A DNA stretch of 64,000 nt from Azadirachta indica (lineage: Eukaryota > Streptophyta > Magnoliopsida > Sapindales > Meliaceae). How positions within the stretch are numbered: the first letter of the stretch is position 1; each line of letters begins with the position of its first letter. A model generated the notes under the pieces. It saw nothing but the letters and a program-made list of their open reading frames with translations, searched no databases and was not told the DNA's origin. A program made the position numbers and the translations under genes. Positions 24,501 to 38,059 of the stretch are shown in pieces. The stretch is taken from contig CM040446.1 of the NCBI GenBank assembly GCA_022749755.1, forward strand, positions 7,800,715 to 7,864,714, given 5' to 3'.

Positions 24501-27500
24501 AACCAACAAGAGAGAGACTGACCAAAGAAGTACTACAGAACCGCACCACTGTCAAGCCCTGGGCAAAGTAATGAGTTGTTAGTAGTTACAGAAACACAAT
24601 CGATCAGTAAAAAACTAGAATGCCACACCACCAATGTCTATTAATGCCACAAGTAAGATGCTCAGATATAATCACGGCAGCCAAAAGATTTCAAAAAAGC
24701 AGCCAACAGGGGCTGTTAGTCTCCAAAAGATTAAGGTACACATGTAAGCCCCTTGTGCCAGCTTATACTAACCAAAACTCAAGTAAATGAATCCTGTAAT
24801 CCCTAGGGCATCTTGCCAATCAGCTCTATGCCTCTCGCCCCCAACCTAGTTCTCAGACCTCTCTGATTTTATACCTGTTTCTCACTCCTGATAAAATGAT
24901 GTTTCCCAACATAAAAGCATCAAGATTCCACACAACTTTTCTGTTTAAATAACAATTTTTCCCTGGGTTCCTAAACATCTTTACTTTTAATAAATCAAAA
25001 GGGCGTATATTAAGAATGGAATATAACAGCACAAGCAAGACCAATTCTTCATAACTTTAGAAGTGAAGGATTAAAGGAAAAAGGACATACATTAAGAATT
25101 TGATACAACAGCACAAGAAAACCCAATTCTTTCACACGGATAACTTATCTAAAGCATGAGTATCATGAAAATCACAAAGACAACTATTCATGCATCAAGG
25201 CAATAAGATATAAATTGGACACAACACAAGGACATTTCTTCGTGCATTGGTTAGCACAAGCAAATCATACAAAATCATAAAATCAATAAATAAAATTAAC
25301 AAATTCACAAACCTCACAATTATCAAGAACTAAAGACTTCAGCATAGGGCATCCGCCACCATCACTAAAAACATCACAAACCAAACTTGTCAAAGATTCA
25401 CAATCTGTAAGGTCCACTTCTTGCAGACACTGGCATTGCAACGCCAATGATGTCAAGTTCTCCTGCTTCTGCAACGATAATTTCTGCATGTCCATGAAAT
25501 CACTCAGAATTATCTAACTGATTAATAGAGATTAAAAATGGCAAGAAACAGATCTAAAGACACATACTTGAAGAGAATTTGATGTAATGTTAATACGGTG
25601 GAGAGCAGCACAGTTAGACACCATTATAGATGATAGCATCATTGCTCGTAAATTCAAATCAGCAAATCTGCAGATTAGAAACCAAACTGATAAGTTAACA
25701 GAGAAAACTGCAGCTAATCCAGGAGGATAAAAAGATGTAGCAGGAAGTATACTTGCGACAATGTACTAGTCTTATATTCTGCAAGCGAGGAAGATCCAAA
25801 GAAACAGAAGTCAACAGATTGCAATTATCAAGCTCCAAAACCTGCAAAATATTTATCACATCAGTTTGATATGGTTGAATGCAATTAACAGAGGCTACAA
25901 AGTCATCCAGACAAAACCAATAATAAAGCAGGAGAATTCAAACCTCCAACATGTAACTATGAGATATTGCAGCCATTGAAGCCGAAGTGATACCCTCGCA
26001 GCTGTGAAGCTGAAGAACTGTTAACATGGGCAGCCTCACAGACTTCAAGAAACATAACAAGGAAGCCTGTCAAATAAAGTACATACAAATACCACTAAAA
26101 CATACACAATAAACACCTAAAATATGAAAACTGACCTCAAGTGATATGTTTGGGCAGTATGACGAGTTCAGAATATGAAGATTAGCACAACTAAGGGCTA
26201 TCTCACGTAGTGTTTCATCACTCACGCATGAACAATTTGACATATCTAAAGACTCTAATTGAGGGCATGAAGTTGCAGCCAAACGAATTGCAGCATCTGA
26301 AAGCTTGTGGCAAGAAGCTATATCAAGGAGTTGTAGAAGAGGACAATTGAGCATTGCTTGAGTCATGTTACTACGTTTCAAGGACAAATGTTGGAGCTGT
26401 GGGCACCTACATAGGATCAAATTTTAGCACAGTAAGTTCACAGGATTGATAGGAAATAATAAAGGTCATAAAAACATGAGATTGCTCCACCTGATCGACA
26501 CACGCATCACTCGGCATTTTGTTATTTCAAGATGACGCAATTGATCATGATTTATAGGTATCTCTTGCACACCATTACCGAGAGTAGCATCATTGACATT
26601 CAAACTCCTCAACATAATGCATTCTGATAAGGCGTGGAAAAAAGCATCCCCTAGTTGACCCCTCCCCAAAGTCAAAGCTTCGAGATTTCTGAGAACCCAA
26701 AACCAAAATTATGGACAAAAACATATCCATGGCAGTCAAACATTCACTTAAACAGGATTATACTGAACGTAGTAATAACAATTACCTTAACGAAGAGACT
26801 GCTTTCATCACAAGCAAATGGATAGCAGGAGCACCATATATATTAACTTCAGTTGCATTTGGATAACGCTGACACACATCCTCAACTGAAAATCAAATTG
26901 CAAATAAGCATTTTGCTTTCAAGTTTACAGCATGCAAAAAAATTATGTTGTATCTCAAAATGTATGAGAAAAGATAACTGTAAATACAATAGAAATTAAA
27001 TAGATTTCCATAATTAGGCAAGTCTAGAACAAATCTACCAACCAAATGTCAGCACAGCAATGCAAGTGTAACACAAATAAATAAATTATAACACCTGTAT
27101 TGAAAACTATCATTCACATTGTTTAAAAAATAAATAAATGTCAAATCTGTAACTGCATCCAAAGCAAATAGCATCAACAATTAACATCGATTAAGCCATT
27201 ACCCACACATTTGTACACGAGCCAGAACTAAAACAACATTGAAAATTAATATTATGTTTATGAAATGTCCTTCCACAACAATTTCTCAAATCATTTACAT
27301 GAATGAAGGTTATTAAAGTGATCAAATCAATATTCAAACACACGCAAAGCTGCTCAATCAGAAGCATTGTATAAATTTCGAGTGTGAGGTAGCAATATCA
27401 ATAATATATCATTTTTGATATTTCAAATCAGCCAAACAATAACATGTCTTATAGGGGCACTATACTCATAAGCATAGCGCCGGTGCTTTTGAAAAATCTA

Positions 27501-30500
27501 TTATAAGGAATGGCAAAGGGCAGCCACCAAAGGGTCCCAAGGGCCTAATAAGAAGGGAACCATTAGAATAATGACTGCAAAGGTTTTATCAAAAGCAATG
27601 GCACCCAAAACCCTACATACAGTGTGATAAACCCAAAATATATATATATATATATATCAAGCTGTCCAACGAATGAAAATTCTACCACCTCAAAAATACA
27701 AGTATTTTATTGACAACAAACAGTCTACACAAGCAGCAACAAAAATTGTTCTCCACACTGCCCCTGTCCTATGCCATCCCAACTCTCCTATCAATTAGCA
27801 TTTCAATCACTTGGCATAACCCAACTCCTCCAAACCAGCAAGGGAAACAAAGACCACATTTTTAATAATGCACAAAGCAACCAGGGCTCCACAGTTTCAC
27901 AACTATTCTTATACACACTAGCACAAACTGAAGCAGCGAAAAAAGGAAATAATGCACAAAGGTGGCACTTCTAATAATGTACAGAGCAACCAAGGCTCCA
28001 CAGTTTCGCCACCATTCTATACATACTAGCACCAACTGAAAAAGAAATACACTTCTCCTTGAAAACATTGCCTCAATTACCTCTCAACACAGAAAAAAAA
28101 TGCTTGATATCATATACACTTTGTCTCCAAACCCCTGTCATCTTTCTAGAGTAATAAATAACTAAAAAAAAGGCTCTCTCCTTATTAGATTATATAAAAG
28201 TTGAAAAAGAAAACACATCAACTGGTCCTTTGGATACCATACACTTCTCCTAGGAAAACATTGCCCGAATTACCTCTCAATACATAGAACAAAAACAATA
28301 CAACCCCAGAGCGACTTCTATCTCTCAATCCCAATGATCTTTGTAGAGCATAGAAGGTCAAAACAAGTCTTCGGAACCTCCATCTCACATGCCTGCTCTA
28401 ACAAACTGCTGATTCCAGAATAAACATAAGCAGACCACCCAAACAATTTCTCGCAAATGTTTTCTTATCACCAGCAATAGCCAATACTTCAAGAAAAATA
28501 TTTCCCAGTGAAATTTTAACACAACAAATGTCCAGCCAATAACAAATACCCTGCCACTTCCAACCTAAAATACATATATATTGAGAGACAATCTCAATCA
28601 CTCCATAGACCGCCTCAAAGCCAAACACATGTCAGATCCTTAAGCTACCCTCTGACATCCAACCCATCATACAGTAATACTTAATCCCCTATAACCCTTC
28701 TAAAAAGCATCTCCCAATGACTTGCATATCTCCACAATCATTTCCCTGACAAAGCTTTCTTAATCAAATTTTACAGGCAGTTTCTAGCATTTTAATTGCG
28801 AAAAGAAACATGAGAGCATTTTTCTGTTCATTAAAAAAATGTATAGCTTAGCCTCATATTTTAATTTAAATAATTAATAAAGATATGATATGGTAAAAAA
28901 TATCAAGGAACTAATGGAACAACTTATATTCAAATTGAGAGCATACCTATCATTAAACAAAATTGTCAAACATAAAGTGCACAGAACCAACCAACCTTGA
29001 TTTACAGAGGTGTGTAATCCACTTAAACATTTTGTAAACGCTCAACTCAAGACCATATATCATCTAGTTTTCACTTGAATGCGAACACTTAATACATAAA
29101 TGCAAAATCACCCAATACAACAACTAGAAGTAAATGTAAACCCAAGATATGAGTGGTTCTCTTTCAGAAACATGAAAATTTGTTTTACAAATTCAAAGAC
29201 AGTCTAACACCCAACTCAATGAAAAAACACCTCCAATCTTTGTTATTTTTCATATCTCCTTCTCCCACCGACAACACTCACACTCAAAGACCATCCCTCA
29301 TCAATCAGGAAACCACACCAACGAACAAGAATAATGCTCCCTGTTGATTCTTTCCCCTTTGCCTCTTACCCCAGATACCATCACCACCCAAACCATCATG
29401 AAGAATTCCTAAAGCATCTGCTTACAAGAGGACAGGTGGCAAAAACCACCTATAATAAATAAGAAGCCCAAAACAAAAATGAAGATAGCATCAAAATGTT
29501 CCCCAAGTATATTGTCAGTGACGCCATTCTAATCACTGACACAGCCATGTGTTATTCTATGTCCAAAGCAACTTCTTGCTATAACAACAATGACAAGTCC
29601 CCCAAAACCATGAGAGGATATCTAGAGTCCGCTGATCAATTACAACCTTTTGGCCCAGAAGAGACAACCTTTGTCTGTTAAACCTGGGTTTTGATTAAAT
29701 TTGCTTTTGTAAAACAACAATCTGTTCTACTATAGACTATACATAAGCCACAATGGCATACATAATGAGAGGGTAACTGTCCTTGTAGTATAGTTTGCTT
29801 CTATAATGGGGCAATATAATGTTCTTGGTGGAAAAAGGAAGAAGAAGAAAGAAAAAGATGGCAAAAGGAAAGGAGGCATAATATAACGTGCATTCGTTCT
29901 GCATCTATTTGTTAAAATTTTTAAGAACTTTATATTACATTGCTTCTAAATCAATTAAAAAGTGTTTCCAACATAAAGACAGTGAAGGAAAAGAAAGGAC
30001 AGTTTATCAAAAACAAATTTATAAAATATTGTTACAAGCTGATAACCATCATTTGTCAGCTTGCAACTATATTACCAGTGAATTTTCTGTATTTCTGATC
30101 CTGTAATATTGTTTCTGAATTACCCTACCAAATATGTTCTCAGGTAAACTGCTCCTCTTTTCATTTTTTTGCTTCGTTGTGCCAAGGAACAAGATAAAGT
30201 TTTCATAAACATTCTGATGACTTCTGGTACTCAGAGTTTCATAAAGTATATTACCTTCCTCAAGAATATCAACTACATGCTCTAGTTTATAGTTCAACAA
30301 AAATCCCATACAAAAGAAAGAATGTAAAGACAACATTTTACTAGAGGTGCATGAAGAAAACTCACATTGTTCTAAAGATATCTTCCGGTTTTCAAAATTC
30401 AAACGCCTCCAAAAATCTTCATGAGCACTAGCTGCTCTCCACTGCCTACAAACCATAGCAGCTCGACAAAGATCAACATAGTCCAAGAATGAAAAAACCT

Positions 30501-31612
30501 GAGGAAGAAATGAGTGAACAAAACAAAACCACATAAGAATTAGGAAAAAAGGGTAAATATAGAAGAACTTGTAAGAAAGAAAATGCATTTACCATATGCA
30601 GTAAGTCATCTGTAAGATCCATGCGTATTTCTAGATCTTCCGGTTTTAAAGTACCATTATCATCTACATTCTCTTTTCCCCCAGTAGGGTCAAAGGGATT
30701 CTCATCACCACCACTATTCCACATAAAATCCTGGTAAAATATCTCACTGATACACGGAACTGAAGAGCCCTGACTATTATTGTAGTCTCCACCTGGAAAT
30801 GAGCTAGAACCCCCAGCATCCAAACACACAGCACTCAAATATTGACGCCTGCTGCAAAGAACACTTTCCATAATAAGTAACTAACCATAGCAAGACATCA
30901 AAAGACAATGCATTTCCACATCAAAATCCCATAAAACTTCATGACCAGAGAGGAGTACAATAAAGAGAATACTACTGAATCACATAAAACAGCACAATCC
31001 AATACTTGCAATCAAATGCACATTGTTCACCAGTAAATAACTACTAAGATTGAAAATTCAACACTCAAAGCTACAATTATAAGTAACACAAGCAAGAAAA
31101 TAACAAACAAACGTCGTTCTTTCACTCCCATACACATGTAAGCAAATTAACAATTCAAGTTTGCGATAATATCAAAATAGAAAAAAGATAGAAAGAGAGC
31201 AAGTTAGTGTGACTCACGAAGAAGCAGAGTAGATTTTGGCACGCTTATGTTGGGAATCGTCAATCGCCAAACCGGAGCCACTAGCACTGCTACTACTCTC
31301 TCCGTCATACCGCCTCGGCCCACGGAAAACCTGCAACCACCGACCAAGCCTCCTAGCCGACGACATATCATCGTTATTATTAGAACCCATAGCGGTGATC
31401 ATATCATCGAAAGGCACCAAGGCCGCGGGTCCGTTATTACTCTCAGGGCTAAAAATGTCTAAAGAAAGCCCTAATTGCATCTGCAAATCTTCGTTATTCT
31501 GGATATTGCCCTCGGAATCATCTTCAATAGCAGTAAAACCCTCCTTCATTTTGTTACTATCTTCGTCTTCTTCTTCGTCTTCGGTGAAGCATAAGCAGCA
31601 CCAAATCTTCAT
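21599..31612 (-). CDS. FBL15: F-box/LRR-repeat protein 15 (FBL15/SLOMO), 17 exons, 1008 aa
   Basis: Exons in order of transcription: 31218-31612, 30593-30851, 30366-30498, 26786-26885, 26491-26688, 26136-26406, 25944-26042, 25753-25841, 25568-25667, 25313-25483, 24406-24558, 23873-24033, 23595-23793, 22438-22904, 22281-22344, 21950-22036, 21599-21679. All borders are GT/AG and phases close; Arabidopsis SLOMO is about 990 residues (memory). The N-terminus MKIWCCLCFTEDEEEDED is acidic. The F-box (about residues 210-250: DDLLHMVFSFLDYVDLCRAA, then MVCRQWRAASAHEDFWRRL) would bind the SKP1 adaptor of an SCF ubiquitin ligase. From about residue 262 to the end are cysteine-rich leucine-rich repeats such as CPQLESLDMSNCSCVSDETL, expected to hold the substrate. 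Arabidopsis SLOMO affects auxin and leaf-initiation timing. The copy looks intact. Intron 3 is 3.5 kb. Confidence 0.95.
21691..21724. repeat. AAAT/AATA microsatellite in the last intron of FBL15
   Basis: About eight AAAT repeats lie immediately inside the final intron, on the far side of the acceptor at 21680. It is likely length-polymorphic. Confidence 0.9.
27641..27658. repeat. TA dinucleotide repeat in FBL15 intron 3
   Basis: Nine TA units are seen in the long intron between the F-box exon and the first leucine-rich-repeat exon. Confidence 0.9.
27845..28350. repeat. Two sets of direct repeats inside FBL15 intron 3
   Basis: Set one: about 27850-27935 and 27963-28045 share AATAATG.ACA.AGCAACC, GGCTCCACAGTTTC and CACTAGCAC-like text. 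Set two: about 28048-28090 and 28238-28290 share ACACTTCTCC followed by GAAAACATTGCC and AATTACCTCTCAA. No protein is recognisable on either strand. The origin may be a decayed transposon or local duplication. Confidence 0.65.
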
Positions 31613-31651
31613 GCACTTGAAGGTGATAAAAGGAGAAACTTTTAACGAACG

Positions 31652-31659
31652 AAACCCTA
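31652..31659 (+). promoter_or_regulatory. Telo-box-like AAACCCTA in the FBL15 5' leader region
   Basis: AAACCCTA lies about 40 bases upstream of the FBL15 ATG, and related AACCCTAA text occurs near 31721. Such telo-boxes are frequent near plant transcription starts of housekeeping and growth genes and can recruit TRB or Polycomb factors (established for Arabidopsis). Function here is an inference. Confidence 0.35.
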
Positions 31660-31669
31660 GCTCATGATC

Positions 31670-33500
31670 TAATACATTGGTTTCTACACAAGAAAACCCT
31701 CAAATTGAAAGTTTTTTAGTAACCCTAATATCGAGAGCAGCAAGAATTGGGAATTTAATTTGGTAATTGAAAGATGAATCGATGAATATATACATACATA
31801 TGTACATGTATAGAAGAAAAGAGAGATGGTGTTTGGATCTGGTCGGATCTTGTTTGTTGATTTTTTTTTTTTTTAATTTTTCCTTCGCTTTTTATTCTTT
31901 TGGTGTGTGAGCTTCGAAAAAATGGCAGAAATCGGCACTAATGGTGTTATAATATGAGTAGTGAAGGAAATTGATAAATATATAAAAATAATAATAATAA
32001 CATACGGCGTCGTTTAGCTGTGTCTCGTTTTTCCTCACACATTATCCCGCTAATTTATTTTCTTGTCTATTAAATATTAATGTGATGGAACTGGAATTGA
32101 CTACTAGCAAGTGTTCTACTCTTTTCGACCAATCTATTTTAATATATTAAGTAAATTAATATGGGTATTAATTAGTTTGATTAATAAAAAATTCCTTAAA
32201 ATAATTTAAAAAATTAAAAAAATCTTAAAAATATATTTCAAGTTAAAAAATTTCTTAAATAGTTGGAATAAATAATATTAAAATTTTGTAAGAATTTGTG
32301 AGTAATATTATATCCACTAAATCTAAATTTTATTGAAAACGGTGTGACATTTATTAAACCAATAACATTATTTTATCACTTCCTTTCAATATCACGAATA
32401 CTACGCAATTTAGATTAAAAAATTTGTACATTACATCTTAAGATGACTTTTGAAATTTGTGTTTGGAATTATTTTTGGTACCCCCTTTTTTTAAAAAAGT
32501 AAAAACGACATGCTCTAGAAAGAATTCACCAAAAGTTTTTTCAATTACTTTTTATGAGAAAAAAAGATTGAAAAATACTAATTTGTTGTTTTCAACATTT
32601 TTTATTCATTGTCTCACATTATTATCATTGTTTTCTTTGAAAATTAATTTTAAGAATACGCAATTAATCATATTTATTTTAAATAACAGATTATATTTAC
32701 TCAACATATATTAAAACTTAAAACATTCATCAACACACATTTTTCAAATTAAAAAAATATGTATTTTCTTTAAATAAAAAAAGTTAAATAAATACAGCTG
32801 CGATATGATAATTACCCATTACTCAATTATAATTTGTATAAAGATTTTTGTAAAAATTATTTACTTAAATAAAAAAAATAAATTAAATTGCAAATGTAAT
32901 GATAAGAACAATTAGTATGTTTTTACTTTGAATTAATCTTAATTAATACCAAACATTCTCTCTCTCACGCGACAGCTGAAAGCTACACTGAAAATAGTAG
33001 CAGTACGACTGCCTTTGAATTGATTACGTTTTCTACTTTTTCACCACTGACTTAACACAGTACTAGTAATTAGTAACCGTACTCGATGTTATTAGAGCGA
33101 ATCCAACGGTCGAGATTGTTTCATCAGAGTGATTGGATTATACGAAGAGAAGAAGAGGAGAGGGGCTCTCAGCTGAGGACTTTAATCAATCAACGAGAAC
33201 AGGTGGTCCTTGATCACAAATAATGTGTGGGGGACCACTGGTTGGCTATTACTATTACTGTACATTTGTTTGCAATAAAAAGTCTCTGACCTGACCTGAC
33301 CTGACCTGACCCGACCTGACTCCATGGATCCTCGCCTATGCTACGTCGTTTTTAGTCTGCGTAAAAATTTATTTACACTGGGCGTGGGCCAGTTTTACTT
33401 TTTGCCTCTGTTAAATTAAAACTTCACCACATTTAATCAATCAACTTGTTCGGTTCAGAGCGGTTGATTATTGATTGCATTTGCTCCAGCCGTCCACGCA
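31670..33500. other. FBL15 upstream region, no gene seen
   Basis: It should contain the FBL15 promoter at its left side. From 32050 to 32900 it is A/T-rich and featureless. A more GC-balanced island at about 32960-33360 contains CCAACGGTCGAG, a purine run GAAGAGAAGAAGAGGAGAGG and a CTGAC repeat, but no open frame of note. An unannotated promoter or noncoding transcript there is possible but unproven. Confidence 0.5.
33287..33321. repeat. CTGAC pentanucleotide tandem repeat
   Basis: About seven copies of CTGAC, one altered to CCGAC, form a GC-rich minisatellite in otherwise A/T-rich DNA. It looks like a recent slippage array. Confidence 0.9.
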
Positions 33501-35800
33501 CACACTCCACCGTTTCTTTTCTATGCTTTATTTTACTTTATTTTTTTCAATTATTAGAGAAAAATAAATAATTATTTTTTAAAATTTTATTTTAATTTTT
33601 ATATCTTTTAACTTTTTTTTTTTTCATATAGGTATCGTTTATTACGATTGTTTGCTAAGTTGTTTGTTTTATAAAAATAAAAATTTTAAGAATTAATATT
33701 TTGATATATATGTAGACTTTTTAAAGTGTTACATATATTTTCTAGTGTATGATATATATGACTTTTTTTTATTTATTTAATCTTCAGAGTAAAAAAAAAT
33801 TATGTATTATTCATTTAGATGATATGGAGATTAATGAAAGAATAAACAAAAATATAAATTATATCATAATATTATTGCAAGTACATAAATATATAAATTT
33901 ATTGTTCAAAAATAAAGGTATTATTGAGAAATAAAATTTTTGAAAAGATTATGTAAATAAATAATTTGGTAAAAATATTTTTAAAAAGATTTAATAAAAT
34001 TATTCAAATTTTACGTATACAATTAAAAATTTAAAAAAAATGATTTTTTATTCAGCAAAATAAACATAATTAATAACATAAAATAATTGAATTCAGTAAA
34101 ATTAAGTATCAGAACATTATATGTCAAATTTATTGCTCAAAGTTAAAATCATTCTTCCAGTAACATTGTGGATTCAATAATTAAGTTATTTGTGATACAT
34201 ATTTTGTTCTATCACAATTTTTTTCATGGACTTTATAATTCAAAATACATCCATTCAATTAATAACTCAAAACATAAACTTAGTTTAAGCTTACTTTCGT
34301 TAGCGACATGAGATGTGACAATCTCTCGATTTGAATTTTGTGTTTTTACGATGTCATGTGTCACTCATATACCACAAATACAATATTTCAGACTCTATAA
34401 TTAAGTAGATATTATTTGTTTTGGATACATAGTCTATTTGAGGTTTTGCTAGACCAACATATGGGATGTGGTTATGACAAATATAATTCAAAAACTGTAA
34501 TTCTATAATTGATATTTAAAAACTCTTTTGAATTAATATTTAATATTAATAAAAAGAAAATACATATATTTTTTATATGAAGTTTAAGTGTAATTAGAAG
34601 AAAATTTTTTAAAATAATAATTTACTTTTTTAACATTACACTACATTTTAAAATTCTCTTTAAAAATAATTATTACAAATAAATTGTCATAGATATTTTA
34701 ACATCAATTTAAAAAAAAAAAAACAGTTGTCTAAGTATCTTTTTATATTCTTTTATTTTTAAAACTAAAATTTTGTATATAAATTCTATATAAAACGAGC
34801 CCTAAATTTCACAATTAAACATGTTCATTTTTCAATCTTATCTTAACTTTATTTGTTGTTACTCTTTTTCAAAACAAACAAATCTCAACTCATTGACGTT
34901 TTAGCAAAACTTGACTTTTAATAAATATTTTTTTTCTAAAAATATAACCCTATTTACGTAAACTAATTTTTTTTTTTTTTTTTCACTTTAGTTAAGATAG
35001 CATTCATCAATTGGGTCAATTTTTTAAACACTTATTTTTAATTAAAACACCACATAAAAAGTAAAATAAAGTTATTTTGATTTAATTTAATTTTTCTAGC
35101 TATCCCAAAATATTGATCTTCTTCAATAATAATAATAATTGTGCCTTTGTGTTGTTTAATTAATCAAGAAGTTTGATAATGAAGCATGATTAGGCAATGG
35201 CATAAAGGAAACCATTGAATTGAAGAAATGGCCATTAGCTTCCTTAAGGGGAATCATGTAGGGCCCATTTGGTTTATTGAATCAATGGTCAGAAAAAGAT
35301 GTGGAAAATTCCATCAAAATCTTGACTATGTAATGTAAGTATGTCTCTTCTTAATCCCTTTGTCCAACCCATCCATTGACTCTCTCCCTCTACTTTTAGT
35401 TTTATTCCCCAATTTTCCAAATTACAGAAAGAGAAAAATGAAAATGATATAGAGATTTTTCTGAAAATGGTCGCATTTTATTCTTAAAATTTAATTTTGA
35501 ATACTATTTAAAACCTCATTTAAAGATGATTAGTATCACAAATTTTAAACGAAAATGCTCTCATGACCAATTTTTACATCAACGTACTCAAAATTTACTC
35601 TGACACTCAAAACGCAATATACTTGAAAGTATTATAGTACTTATAAGTGATTTTAACATACTTTTGTTAAATTGATTATAAGGATATTTTTGTTCAAAAT
35701 TTATGAAACTAATCACATTTGAACAAATTTTTAAATAGTGATTAAAAATGAAAATTAGATACACATAGGGTCATTTTAGAAAATTTTCTAATAATATATA
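33500..35800. other. AT-rich intergenic DNA, no gene
   Basis: Long A- and T-runs and no recognisable coding frame on either strand. The stretch 35100-35400 is less A/T-rich and more complex (for example GGCAATGGCATAAAGGAAAC and GTAGGGCCCATTTGG), but I cannot assign it. Confidence 0.6.
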
Positions 35801-35808
35801 CACTTTTA

Positions 35809-36480
35809 AGAAAGGACTTCCAAGTTTTTAATGCTTGGGTTATTAAACTCATTAGTCTCAATAATTTTAAAAATACTTATTAAAGTCTTAATTTATTAAA
35901 AAGTGATGATTATACTCCCATCAATAATAGTTATTACAAAAATAACTATTAGATTTTTAAAAATTGACATAATATAATATATTTATCTACAATACATTAA
36001 TAAAATAAATAACTATATTATTTTCTGCCATATTAATAATATAAATTATTTTTTATTTTTTTTATTTATATTATATTATAAAATAAATATAAATATGTTA
36101 ATTTAAACTAATATAATCAAAAGCATTGTATTATAATATTTTTTTATTATAAAATTAATACTTATTTATACTTTATTTTATTTATTTTTAATGCATAATT
36201 AATACTGAATTGTTAAGTATTATAAAATAAATAAATTTATATGTTTACTTAGAATATATTAATAAATATTTATGAATATATTATAAAATAATACTTATCA
36301 TTATTCATATATTTATTTTTAGTTAAGAGTTTAAAAATAAATTTCTTAGCTAATTATCATCAAAGAGAAGTATAATCATTATTTTTTAATAAATTGGGAC
36401 TTTAATAATTATAATTAAAAGGGTATTATAATTAAGAAAACTAATAAATCATTGTCATTAATGAATTTATTTAAGGAATA
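35809..36480. mobile_element. Inverted-repeat element related to the 40811 MULE-type element
   Basis: The left arm (TTATTAAAGTCTTAATTTAT then AAAAAGTGATGATTATACT) is the inverse of the right arm (AGTATAATCATTATTTTTTA then ATAAATTGGGACTTTAATAA). A left terminus near AGAAAGGACTTCCAAG resembles the GGGAAAAGGACATCTAAG end of the related element. The core is pure A/T. Exact ends and target duplication were not resolved. Confidence 0.6.
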
Positions 36481-37229
36481 AGTTTGCAAGACTAATTTTG
36501 AAATCAATGAGATTATTATTCTTTTAGCCCAACTTTAAAAATACGTATCTTTTACTTTTACCAAAACCATCCTATTCCATACACATATACATTGCGTCTT
36601 GAGATATACAATCAAATATAATTTATAAATAAAATACTTTTAACCATATAATAGTGTATGAGATACATTAGTTTATAATTATATGCTAGATCCACTTTTT
36701 CAGTCAAATATTCACTTTTTCATAATTTTAGAATCAAATCCTTAAATTATTATTTTTTTATATGATTTTTAATGGAAAAAATATAATTTTATAATTAGAG
36801 ATGATAATTTTCATAAAAATGGATGGATTTTTATTTTTACTTTTTTTTTTAAAAAGAGATTTTATACGTCAAGCCCAAACAATTTCTTAAGCTCACAATG
36901 GACCCAAACTTTAAATTTTCTTTTAGATATTTCTTAAGTTTTTAATTATTTTTTTTTCCTCAAAATACAAATTAAAATATACTATGAGGGTTATATATGT
37001 TGACATTTTATGATAACATCTAAACTATGATATGTAATCTAAAATATCATTAGAATAAATAATCCATAATATTATCACCTATTTATATTGTGTTGTAACA
37101 AATCTAGCTACTCAAGTATTAAGATTTGAATATATGTTGGTTTATCTAAAAGGTTCTAAATTATAATATCGGATAGAAATTAGGTTTGAATTGTAGAGAA
37201 CATATGGAAGATTTGATGATAAAAAATTA
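36480..37229. other. AT-rich intergenic DNA, no gene
   Basis: Nothing recognisable beyond A/T-rich sequence; a short stretch mentions no coding motif on either strand. Confidence 0.55.
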
Positions 37230-38059
37230 GAATCATTCAACAAAAGTAAGAAGATTTGAAGAGTTGTAATCTTGAAAATTGATAAGGATTCTTTCCAAAT
37301 TTAGAAGAAATATCTTTTATATATTTTTTATTTTAGATTTCAAATTTTGTCAAAAGGGAGAAAGAATAAAAAGATTGAAAATTTGGAGAAAAAGTAAGAA
37401 CTCTTTCTGTATTTCAAAGATATGTTTTTAAATTATTTAAAATTTATATTTTGGTTTTCAAATCCTTTTATAGAAATATTATTGTTGTAATATATAATAT
37501 TTTTGTTATAATATATTGTGTGATTTTTTATTAAAATTCTCTTTTCAAACGAATTTTTATGATCAAAATTGAATTTTCAATTATTTCTTTCTTAGAATTT
37601 AAGTCCAATTATATTTTCTTATTTTTCTCCCTACATATCATACTTTTTTTAACATAAAGTTTGGGCCTAGAACATATTTCACGTGTGTCATATATTTTTT
37701 TGTGCATCTTGTGTTTTATACTGCAAAATAATCTTTAGAGTATGAATATTTCTAATAGCTTAGAGAACTTATTTGGTCTAAGATTCTTGAAATTATTTCT
37801 AATATTAGAACTTATTTCTAATAGATTAGATTTTCATCATTGTGATTTTTCAAGACAGGATTGTTCTTCGGCAAAAGGATATTTATGCTTTTGGAGAAGT
37901 AGTTTGCTTCAAGAGAAATAGTTTTGTGGCTTTGAAGGGAGTTCAACTTGAAAATAAAAAAAAAAAAAAAAAAGAAGTGGTGCTAGCTGCACAAGTCCAA
38001 TTAGTTGATTCTACATGAAGAAAATAAATTTGAAGAGGAAATCCTTATTTTTTTTTTAT

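Noticed and set aside
31236..31667. 143-codon plus-strand frame
   Set aside because: Antisense of FBL15 exon 1, whose minus-strand frame matches the family.
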